Position numbers and translations under genes: made by a program. Below the pieces are notes generated by a model that was not told the origin of the DNA, did not search any database, and saw only the letters and a list, made by a program, of their open reading frames with translations. A DNA stretch of 5,491 nt, from positions 1-5,491 of the forward strand of contig CAMFLD010000209.1 of assembly GCA_945957245.1 (NCBI GenBank), read 5' to 3'. The stretch comes from an uncultured Flavobacterium sp. (GTDB taxonomy: Bacteria; Bacteroidota; Bacteroidia; Flavobacteriales; Flavobacteriaceae). Shown here one piece after another: positions 1-5,491 of this stretch (position 1 is its first letter; each line of letters begins with the position of its first letter).

Positions 1-722
1 ATGCAATACCAAATAGGAACGCCTATAAAGACACATTTCAGATATTTGATGAATAAGTCTCTTCTGGTGAAAAATGCAATGAAATCACCCCGTTTTATCG
101 CTTCGTTCTCTTTCACGTTTTTAAACATGCCGCTCTCGGCAACACTAATTCGTAAAACCAATAGTATTAAACCCAAGGCACCCCCGATGATGTAAGCCAC
201 GGTCCAGCTCTTAGCCAGTTCAACGGTAAGTTGGGCCACTACTGCTCCCAAAACCCCAAAACCTGCTACAATCGAGCAGCCGATGGCACGTAGTTCTTTG
301 GGTAGGGTTTCTGAAACTAATGTGATTCCGGCACCCAGTTCCCCAGCTAAGCCTATTCCGGCTACGAAGCGGAGCAAAGCATAAGCAAGGGCTTTGTCCA
401 TGAAGTTGATGTTGGGTAAAAAACCACAGGCAATGTTGGCCAGCGAATAAACCAAAATGGAGCCAAAAAGAACAGATAGGCGCCCTTTTTTGTCCCCAAA
501 AATTCCCCATAAAATCCCGCCTAAAACCATCCCGAACATCTGATAATTAATAATCGTAGTTCCCACTTTATCAACATCTAAGCCAAGGTCTTTTAAACTT
601 TCAATTCTAACAATACCAAATAGCAGTAAATCATAAATATCTACAAAGTAACCCAATGAGGCAATGATAACAGGGAAGCTTAAAAGCAGTTTGATTTTTT
701 GTTGGTTAGTGAGGTTTTTCAT
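1..722 (-). CDS. MFS transporter, N-terminal 240 residues (3' end cut by window edge)
   Basis: Inner-membrane major facilitator superfamily carrier, probably a proton-coupled symporter; the substrate cannot be read from sequence. The frame stays open from ATG at 722 to the window edge. About six hydrophobic segments are visible (roughly residues 12-37, 57-76, 82-103, 111-136, 147-168, 174-194), followed by a charged cytoplasmic loop (about 200-226) and the start of TM7, so only the N-terminal half is present. The MFS loop 2-3 signature is clear: GDKKGR at 76-81. TM1 carries YFVDIYDLLLFG (25-36) and TM4 carries RFVAGIGLAGELGAG (118-132) followed by E138 and R145. That pattern resembles the metabolite:H+ symporter and sugar-porter branches. 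The start is the first ATG of the frame after the upstream terminator; there is no Shine-Dalgarno, as is common in Bacteroidota. The terminator separating it from the peptidase gene suggests independent transcription. MFS membership is firm and the subfamily is tentative. Confidence 0.9.
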   Translation of the reverse strand, partial: MKNLTNQQKIKLLLSFPVIIASLGYFVDIYDLLLFGIVRIESLKDLGLDVDKVGTTIINYQMFGMVLGGILWGIFGDKKGRLSVLFGSILVYSLANIACGFLPNINFMDKALAYALLRFVAGIGLAGELGAGITLVSETLPKELRAIGCSIVAGFGVLGAVVAQLTVELAKSWTVAYIIGGALGLILLVLRISVAESGMFKNVKENEAIKRGDFIAFFTRRDLFIKYLKCVFIGVPIWYC

Positions 723-741
723 TTTGGATTGGTTTATGGTA

Positions 742-773
742 TAAATATAAAAATAAAAACAAAAAACCGGCAA
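742..773 (-). promoter_or_regulatory. Candidate Bacteroidota-type promoter for the MFS gene
   Basis: Read on the minus strand, TTG (773-771) is followed after 21 nt by TATATTTA (749-742). This matches the Bacteroidota -33/-7 pattern (TTG or TTTG, then TAnnTTTG) except for the last base of the -7 box. Transcription would start about 15-20 nt before the ATG at 722, giving a very short leader. The -33 element would lie at the foot of the terminator stem. The region is so AT-rich that a chance match is quite possible. Confidence 0.3.
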
Positions 774-794
774 GAATTTGCTTCAGGCCGGTTT
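750..794 (-). terminator. Rho-independent terminator after the C1 peptidase gene
   Basis: On the minus strand, a perfect 8-bp stem AAACCGGC/GCCGGTTT (794-787 with 771-764) encloses a 15-nt loop that can pair further (AAG/CTT, 783-781 with 774-772). It is followed directly by a T-rich tract broken by one G and one A (about 766-750). The stem starts 21 nt past the peptidase stop codon. On the plus strand the stem is followed by AAGATG instead of a U-tract, so it acts for leftward transcription only. Confidence 0.9.
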
Positions 795-815
795 AAGATG
801 TCCTTAAAAATGTTT

Positions 816-1961
816 TTATATTTTTAATGCTGATTTAGTCTTCTTAACGAGCCCGTCTTTATTTACCATTACTGAAATAGCTTTAAGTCTGATATAAGGG
901 ACGCTCATGTAAATATATCCGTCTCTTCCCGATTTGGTTCCCCACGAATTTTTTACTTTATAATACAGATTACCTTTTTGGTCGGCAACTTTACCTACAA
1001 TATGCATCAAATGGTCGTCCTGGGTGTCGTAGTTTTCAAATTCCTGCTGACGGTACTCGGGGGTAATTATCTTTTCGGGTTTAATTTCAGTCAAAATAGC
1101 TTTACTGTCATTTTCGTTTTCAGGGATTACGGCAATACCATTATCTTTGGAAAAAGTTGGTTCGCTTACATCTGTATCTAAGGCTAATGTATATCCTTTA
1201 TCAATCGCATTATCAATATTTTGAATAAATTCATCTAAAGATAAATTATAATAAATTCCATTGGCAAAATTATCAGGAATATTTAAAATGAATTTGGAAT
1301 AATAAGGCTGGTTTGTAAAAGAAGTGAGCGTTACATAATCATCCAGATTGAGTTTGGTTGTGCTTAGAAATTGTATTGGGGTAAGAGGTTTTTCTAAGGT
1401 AATATTTTTATCATCAAAGCTCTGTTGCGGGATGAGAATGTTGCCGTCGGTGCTTATTTTCCCCATATAATTATCAAGAATGGAGATGTAATCCGATTTC
1501 CAGTTTGGGTATTTTTTAGGAGTTAGTTCAACTGCTTTTTTTACCACCCTTTCCAATTCGGCTTCCATTTTGTCATGGTTGTATTGCTCTTCAATATTGT
1601 TTTTTCCAATGTAAATGCTTTGGGGAACTACGCCATATTTCTTGGCGCTATTGATGACATCGTGACTCAATCCTCCTTCGCCAAACTGTGCTTTGCCTTG
1701 GCGCATAACATAATTTTCAGCTTTGTCGAGGTAGGTGTTGCGTACGTTGTACATTTCTGAAAGATCTATTTTTTTTCCTGAGATGCGGATGATTTCGGCT
1801 TCCAGAAAGGAAGTAGTTGAGAAACTCCAGCAGGTGCCGGTTTTGTCCTGTGAGATTACTGGATTAGTTTCTATGTCCTTAAGGGTATGAAATTCATAAG
1901 CTTGAGAAAATCCCAGAGTGCTTAATAAGATAAAAGCAACATGAAATATCGATTTCTTCAT
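816..1961 (-). CDS. Secreted C1-family (papain-fold) cysteine peptidase, PepC/bleomycin hydrolase-like
   Basis: A 381-residue cysteine peptidase that probably works outside the cytoplasm. Residues 1-21 form a signal peptide: MKK, a hydrophobic core, and GFSQA with likely cleavage near residue 21. The papain catalytic set is complete. Q38 forms the oxyanion hole and C44 is the nucleophile (SQDKTGTCWSFS, 37-48); H317 sits in DDHLMH, and N338 in KNSWG. The DDH context, in place of the papain-like histidine motif, and the very N-terminal cysteine resemble the aminopeptidase C/bleomycin hydrolase branch (C1B). There is no long propeptide between signal peptide and active site, which also fits C1B and not classical papain zymogens. 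At 381 residues it is shorter than cytoplasmic PepC (about 440). Residues 120-310 between Cys and His are polar and I recognise no extra domain there. It is divergent from the menaquinone genes and followed by a terminator, so it is probably monocistronic. Aminopeptidase versus endopeptidase activity cannot be decided. Confidence 0.88.
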   Translation of the reverse strand: MKKSIFHVAFILLSTLGFSQAYEFHTLKDIETNPVISQDKTGTCWSFSTTSFLEAEIIRISGKKIDLSEMYNVRNTYLDKAENYVMRQGKAQFGEGGLSHDVINSAKKYGVVPQSIYIGKNNIEEQYNHDKMEAELERVVKKAVELTPKKYPNWKSDYISILDNYMGKISTDGNILIPQQSFDDKNITLEKPLTPIQFLSTTKLNLDDYVTLTSFTNQPYYSKFILNIPDNFANGIYYNLSLDEFIQNIDNAIDKGYTLALDTDVSEPTFSKDNGIAVIPENENDSKAILTEIKPEKIITPEYRQQEFENYDTQDDHLMHIVGKVADQKGNLYYKVKNSWGTKSGRDGYIYMSVPYIRLKAISVMVNKDGLVKKTKSALKI

Positions 1962-2071
1962 AAGATTTTACTATTTCTTTTTGTCGTTTGGAGTAAAAAA
2001 TGCTTTATTTTTACGCTAAAATAGAGCAATTTATTTTTTCAGATTTTAATTTAACAAACTTTAGCATTTAA
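1962..2071. promoter_or_regulatory. Divergent intergenic region: promoters of peptidase (left) and men operon (right)
   Basis: This 110-bp AT-rich gap separates two start codons facing away from each other, so it must hold both promoters unless transcripts start inside the genes. For the plus strand the best match I find to the Bacteroidota pattern is TTTG at 1980-1983, then 22 nt, then TATTTTTA at 2006-2013 (last base off TAnnTTTG). That would give a leader of about 50 nt before menB. No convincing match is seen for the leftward promoter. A 7-bp inverted repeat GTAAAAA/TTTTTAC (1993-1999 and 2008-2014, 8-nt spacer) overlaps the candidate -7 box. Neither start codon has a clear Shine-Dalgarno. 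The region's role follows from the layout; the exact elements are weak. Confidence 0.45.
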
Positions 2072-2911
2072 ATGGATTCAATTAATTGGAAGACAGTTAA
2101 GGATTTTGAAGATATAACGTATAAAAAATGCAATGGCGTTGCCAGGATTGCGTTTAACCGTCCGGATGTGCGCAATGCATTCCGCCCTAAAACAACATCA
2201 GAATTATTGCAGGCTTTTCATGATGCTCAGGAAGATACTTCGATTGGCGTAGTTTTGCTGTCGGCGGAAGGACCTAGTTCTAAAGACGGGGTATGGTCAT
2301 TCTGCTCAGGTGGAGATCAGAAAGCCCGCGGGCATCAAGGGTATGTGGGAGATGATGGTTATCATCGGCTGAATATCCTGGATGTTCAACGGTTAATCCG
2401 GTTCATGCCCAAAGCAGTAATCTGTGTGGTTCCCGGATGGGCAGTAGGAGGAGGTCATAGCCTGCATGTGGTTTGTGATTTGACATTGGCCAGCAAGGAA
2501 CATGCTATTTTTAAACAGACTGATGCTGATGTCACTAGTTTTGACGGAGGGTATGGGTCTGCTTATCTGGCTAAGATGGTTGGGCAGAAAAAAGCACGTG
2601 AAATCTTCTTTCTGGGGAGGAATTATTCCGCTCAGGAAGCTTTTGACATGGGGATGGTTAATGCAGTGGTGCCTCATGCAGAGCTTGAAGCAACAGCTTA
2701 TGAATGGGCACAGGAAATATTGGCAAAATCGCCTACATCTATCAAAATGCTGAAATTTGCTATGAACCTAACAGATGATGGTATGGTTGGACAGCAGGTT
2801 TTTGCCGGAGAGGCCACCCGCTTAGCTTACATGACTGATGAAGCCAAAGAAGGGCGTGATGCCTTTTTGGAAAAAAGGAAGCCTAATTTCGATAAAAAAT
2901 GGCTGCCGTAA
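2072..2911 (+). CDS. menB: 1,4-dihydroxy-2-naphthoyl-CoA synthase
   Basis: Cytoplasmic crotonase-fold enzyme that closes the second ring of the naphthoquinone, turning o-succinylbenzoyl-CoA into DHNA-CoA. The 279 residues are a full-length match to the family. Visible hallmarks are FEDITYKK near the N-terminus, the NRPDVRNAFRP block (29-39), the CSGGDQK CoA/oxyanion-hole motif (78-84), the VGGGH second oxyanion loop (125-129), SFDGGYGSAYLA (156-167) with S156 and D158, VGQKKAREIFFLG (170-182), and Y253 in AYMTDEAKEGR. Residue 151 (QTDADV) is Asp, where E. coli MenB has the Gly of its bicarbonate site. Asp here is typical of the class, including M. tuberculosis, that uses its own carboxylate as catalytic base. 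The ATG is preceded by A/T-rich sequence without a Shine-Dalgarno, and the N-terminus fits homologues. It is the first gene of the rightward operon, 45 nt before menA. Confidence 0.97.
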   Translation: MDSINWKTVKDFEDITYKKCNGVARIAFNRPDVRNAFRPKTTSELLQAFHDAQEDTSIGVVLLSAEGPSSKDGVWSFCSGGDQKARGHQGYVGDDGYHRLNILDVQRLIRFMPKAVICVVPGWAVGGGHSLHVVCDLTLASKEHAIFKQTDADVTSFDGGYGSAYLAKMVGQKKAREIFFLGRNYSAQEAFDMGMVNAVVPHAELEATAYEWAQEILAKSPTSIKMLKFAMNLTDDGMVGQQVFAGEATRLAYMTDEAKEGRDAFLEKRKPNFDKKWLP

Positions 2912-2956
2912 GTATTGCACAGAAAAGGTTTTAAAACCAAAATTTAAATCATAAAA

Positions 2957-3907
2957 ATGAAACATTGGATTGAAGCTGCCCGGGTTCGCACCTTGCCGTT
3001 ATCGGTATCAGGCATTATTGTTGGTAGTTTTTTTGCGCTCTCAACACAAACAGATGAAGTGCTTACGCCTACGCAGGTTTTTAATTGGAAAACCTTTGGT
3101 TTGCTACTATTGACAACAGTAGGTTTGCAGGTTTTATCGAATTTTGCGAATGATTATGGTGATGGGGTCAAAGGAACTGACAATGAAGACAGGGTAGGGC
3201 CTAAAAGGGCTATACAAAAAGGGGTAATTACTCCGGCTGCAATGAAAAGAGCTATCATTGTTACTTCTGCATTGACTTTTTTGTCTGTTATTGCCTTGAT
3301 TTATAATGCTTTTCATTTCAAATATTTTTATTACTCCATTTTCTTTCTAATTCTTGGGGTCATAGCTATAGCTTCGGCTATTCGTTATACGGTTGGTACA
3401 GGAGCTTATGGTTACAAGGGATATGGCGATTTATTCGTATTCCTGTTCTTTGGACTTGTAAGTACTTTTGGGTCTTACTTTATGTTTGCCAAAGAAGTGA
3501 ACTGGCTGTTGTTTTTACCATCTATTGCCATTGGTTTTCTGAGTGTTGGAGTTTTAAATCTTAATAACATGCGTGATGAGGAAAGTGATAGAAAAGCGGG
3601 GAAGAATACTATTGTAGTTCAAAAAGGGGGCGAATGGGCAAAAAAATACCATTATTTCCTAATTATTTCAGCTATGGTGCTTGTTGTTTTATTTGGTTTG
3701 CTGAATAGTTTCCATTTCGATCAATACTTGTTTTTAGCAGCTTATTTTCCTTTAATCTCACATCTTATGACGGTGCGTAAAAATAGAAATCCCAAGTTGT
3801 TAGATCCTGAGCTTAAAAAACTTGCTTTAAGTACATTCTTTTTATCTGTTTTATTAGCGTTGAGCTTAATTTATCTGGTTTCCGATCTTTTGGTGACCTA
3901 TATCTAA
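2957..3907 (+). CDS. menA: 1,4-dihydroxy-2-naphthoate polyprenyltransferase
   Basis: Integral membrane prenyltransferase of the UbiA superfamily. It transfers a polyprenyl chain from the diphosphate to DHNA, with loss of CO2, giving demethylmenaquinone. Both Asp-rich Mg-diphosphate motifs are intact: NDYGDGVKGTDNEDRVGPKR (65-84), with N65, D66 and D69, and NNMRDEESDRKAGK (203-216), with D207 and D211. The N-terminal WIEAARVRTLPLSVSGIIVG (4-23) is typical of MenA as opposed to UbiA or heme O synthase. About nine hydrophobic segments can be picked out (near 13-30, 46-63, 98-117, 124-143, 157-177, 183-202, 232-250, 254-273, 290-314), as expected for the fold. The 316 residues are normal for the family. 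Isoprenoid chain length cannot be read from the sequence. It lies 13 nt before the next gene, consistent with cotranscription. Confidence 0.95.
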   Translation: MKHWIEAARVRTLPLSVSGIIVGSFFALSTQTDEVLTPTQVFNWKTFGLLLLTTVGLQVLSNFANDYGDGVKGTDNEDRVGPKRAIQKGVITPAAMKRAIIVTSALTFLSVIALIYNAFHFKYFYYSIFFLILGVIAIASAIRYTVGTGAYGYKGYGDLFVFLFFGLVSTFGSYFMFAKEVNWLLFLPSIAIGFLSVGVLNLNNMRDEESDRKAGKNTIVVQKGGEWAKKYHYFLIISAMVLVVLFGLLNSFHFDQYLFLAAYFPLISHLMTVRKNRNPKLLDPELKKLALSTFFLSVLLALSLIYLVSDLLVTYI

Positions 3908-3920
3908 AAAAATATTTATT

Positions 3921-4598
3921 ATGAAAATTACATTTTACGGACACGCCTGTTTTGGGATTGAGGTCGGAGGAAAACACATTATCATAGATCCCTTTATTTC
4001 TGCTAATGAAAAAGCAAAGCATATAAATATCAATGAATTAAAAGCGGATTACATTCTGCTTACCCATGCGCATCAGGATCATACGCTGGATGTGGAATTG
4101 ATTGCGAAAAATAACAATTCGGTAATTGTTTCGGGTTACGAAGTGGCTGTTCATTACGGCAATAAAGGGTTTCAGTACCATCCTCTTAATCATGGCGGAA
4201 GCTCTAAATTCGATTTTGGGAAGGTAAAATATGTGGCGGCAATCCACTCCAGTTCTTTTGCCGATGGAAGTTATGGAGGTAATCCCGGAGGCTTCGTAAT
4301 CGAAGGAGAGCATAAAAACATATACATTTCAGGTGATACTGCGCTTACCATGGATATGAAACTTATTCCATTGCGGACTAAGCTTGATTTGGCAATCCTG
4401 CCTATAGGGGACAATTTTACCATGGATATTGAAGATGCTATCCTGGCATCTGATTTTGTGGAGTGTGATAAAGTATTAGGCTGTCATTACGATACGTTTG
4501 GATACATCACCATAAATCATGATGAGGCTAAAAAGAAGTTTTTTGATGCAGGCAAGGATCTAATGCTTTTGGGTATTGGTGAAAGCATTGTGCTCTAA
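3921..4598 (+). CDS. UPF0173-type metal-dependent hydrolase (metallo-beta-lactamase fold)
   Basis: Compact 225-residue hydrolase of the metallo-beta-lactamase superfamily, probably cytoplasmic, with no signal peptide or membrane segment. The family start MKITFYGHACFGIE and the IIIDPFIS strand (20-27) are present. The dinuclear metal site is complete: THAHQDH (48-54) supplies H49, H51, D53 and H54; H109 lies in AAIHSSSF, D139 in ISGDTALTMDM, and H189 in GCHYDTFG. The length and motif spacing match UPF0173/YtkL-like proteins, and there is no added RNA-processing (beta-CASP) domain. The substrate of this family is not established as far as I know. Position is the main clue: it sits 13 nt after menA and 1 nt before menC, so it is very probably cotranscribed and translationally coupled with menC. 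A role in menaquinone synthesis, such as hydrolysis of DHNA-CoA, is inference only. Confidence 0.92.
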   Translation: MKITFYGHACFGIEVGGKHIIIDPFISANEKAKHININELKADYILLTHAHQDHTLDVELIAKNNNSVIVSGYEVAVHYGNKGFQYHPLNHGGSSKFDFGKVKYVAAIHSSSFADGSYGGNPGGFVIEGEHKNIYISGDTALTMDMKLIPLRTKLDLAILPIGDNFTMDIEDAILASDFVECDKVLGCHYDTFGYITINHDEAKKKFFDAGKDLMLLGIGESIVL

Positions 4599-4599
4599 A

Positions 4600-5491
4600 A
4601 TGAAAGCTTCCTATTTTCAATATATTCTTCATTTCAAACAGCCTTCAGGGACTTCTCGCGGTGTTTTAACAGACAAGGAAACTTGGTTTATCGTTTTGGA
4701 AGAAAACGGTAAAAAAGGAATCGGGGAGTGTGGAATTCTTCGTGGATTAAGTGCTGATGACCGTCCGGATTATGAAGAAAAATTACAATGGGTTTGTCAA
4801 AATATTCATCTCGGAGAACAAAAGCTTTGGGAGGAATTAATGGAATTTCCCTCAATTCAATTTGGAATTGAGATGGCATTTCTTTCGCTCAAAAGCGATT
4901 CTCCTTATGTTTTATTTCCGTCAGATTTTACAAAAAACAACAAAGGTATTTCAATAAATGGATTGATTTGGATGGGGGATAAGCCCTTCATGAAAGAGCA
5001 GATTGAGGCTAAAATAAAAGACGGTTTTACTTGTATAAAACTCAAGATTGGGGCTATAGATTTCGATAAAGAAATGGATTTATTACGCCTTATCCGGAAT
5101 AATTTTGATGAAAACACCATTGAAATCCGTGTTGATGCTAATGGGGCTTTTAGTGAAAATGAAGCTTTAGATAAAATTAGTCAAATATCTGGTTTTAAAT
5201 TGCATAGTATTGAACAACCGATTAAAAAAAATAATACTGACATGATGTCAGTGTTGTGTAAAAATACGAAAATACCTATAGCTTTGGATGAGGAGTTGAT
5301 TGGGGTGTTTACCATCAAAGACAAGCAGGAACTGCTCGAAAAAATCAGACCGCAATACATCGTTTTAAAGCCAAGTTTCATAGGTGGATTTCGGGGGACT
5401 TTAGAATGGATTTCCATTGCGGAAAAATTAAATATTGGTTGGTGGATTACTTCAGCATTAGAAAGTAATATCGGATTGAATGCAATTGCAC
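4600..5491 (+). CDS. menC: o-Succinylbenzoate synthase, N-terminal 297 residues (3' end cut by window edge)
   Basis: Cytoplasmic enolase-superfamily enzyme that dehydrates SHCHC to o-succinylbenzoate in menaquinone synthesis. The frame is open from ATG 4600 to the window end, with 297 complete codons. Its start lies 1 nt after the preceding stop, implying translational coupling. The N-terminal capping domain has the SGTSRGVLTDKETW loop (16-29) and GIGECGILRGLSADDR (40-55). The barrel holds the full catalytic set: the KLK acid/base pair K147/K149 (CIKLKIG), metal ligands D179 (RVDANGAF), E205 (SIEQP) and D230 (ALDEE), and K257 (VLKPS) as the second-face lysine. TSALESNIGLNAIA (284-297) is the late-barrel motif of OSBS-type members. 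About 40-60 C-terminal residues are probably beyond the edge. Related muconate-lactonising-type subgroup enzymes (dipeptide epimerase, N-acylamino acid racemase) share the catalytic residues; the menB-menA context decides for MenC. Confidence 0.93.
   Translation, partial: MKASYFQYILHFKQPSGTSRGVLTDKETWFIVLEENGKKGIGECGILRGLSADDRPDYEEKLQWVCQNIHLGEQKLWEELMEFPSIQFGIEMAFLSLKSDSPYVLFPSDFTKNNKGISINGLIWMGDKPFMKEQIEAKIKDGFTCIKLKIGAIDFDKEMDLLRLIRNNFDENTIEIRVDANGAFSENEALDKISQISGFKLHSIEQPIKKNNTDMMSVLCKNTKIPIALDEELIGVFTIKDKQELLEKIRPQYIVLKPSFIGGFRGTLEWISIAEKLNIGWWITSALESNIGLNAIA

Noticed and set aside
220..510. Open frame of 96 codons on the minus strand
   Set aside because: It lies wholly inside the MFS gene in another frame of the same strand, and its translation has no domain-like pattern, while the MFS frame gives clear motifs throughout.
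2502..2753. Open frame of 83 codons on the plus strand inside menB
   Set aside because: It is an out-of-frame reading of menB, whose own frame carries conserved active-site motifs across the same stretch.
2927..2938. Perfect 12-bp palindrome GGTTTTAAAACC between menB and menA, as a possible terminator or operator
   Set aside because: It has no loop, is mostly A/T, and is not followed by a T-tract, so it would not terminate. The gap is short and the genes are plainly in one pathway.
4688..5417. Three minus-strand open frames (63-78 codons) opposite the right end
   Set aside because: They are antisense shadows of menC, whose plus-strand frame is uninterrupted from 4600 to the window end and has all catalytic residues.
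816..5491. A functional link between the secreted peptidase and the menaquinone operon
   Set aside because: They are divergent, with 110 bp between starts, and the peptidase has its own terminator. Nothing in the sequences suggests a shared process.
1..5491. CRISPR array, insertion sequence, tRNA/rRNA, riboswitch, toxin-antitoxin or phage-defence genes
   Set aside because: No direct-repeat array, transposase motif, terminal inverted repeats, tRNA-like fold or defence-type domain was found. Nearly all the DNA is used by recognisable core genes.

Overview
The window looks like chromosomal DNA from a member of the Bacteroidota, most probably a Flavobacteriaceae species of the Flavobacterium type. 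The reasons are AT-rich DNA, start codons preceded by A-rich sequence instead of a clear Shine-Dalgarno, a signal peptide ending in the flavobacterial-looking GFSQA, and protein sequences that resemble flavobacterial homologues from memory. No database search was possible, so the genus is inference.

Left part (1-1961, minus strand). A truncated major facilitator superfamily transporter runs off the left edge (1-722). Upstream of it, on the same strand, is a secreted papain-fold (C1, PepC/bleomycin-hydrolase-like) cysteine peptidase (816-1961). A clear rho-independent terminator lies between them (about 750-794), so they are probably separate transcription units. A weak candidate promoter for the transporter overlaps that terminator.

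Middle (1962-2071). A 110-bp AT-rich divergent intergenic region must carry the promoters for the peptidase (leftward) and for the menaquinone genes (rightward).

Right part (2072-5491, plus strand). A tightly packed menaquinone (vitamin K2) operon holds menB (1,4-dihydroxy-2-naphthoyl-CoA synthase), menA (DHNA polyprenyltransferase), a UPF0173-type metallo-beta-lactamase-fold hydrolase of unassigned role, and menC (o-succinylbenzoate synthase), which is cut by the right edge. Gaps are 45, 13 and 1 nt. MenC forms o-succinylbenzoate. After its activation to the CoA thioester (menE, not in the window), MenB closes the second ring to give DHNA-CoA. A thioesterase frees DHNA, and membrane-bound MenA prenylates it to demethylmenaquinone. 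menF, menD, menH, menE, menI and menG are not visible here.

Most of the window is ordinary core metabolism. The points most worth following are the MBL-fold hydrolase embedded between menA and menC, which could fill a missing hydrolytic step, and MenB, which has the Asp of the bicarbonate-independent class. I see no mobile element, CRISPR array, RNA gene or defence system.
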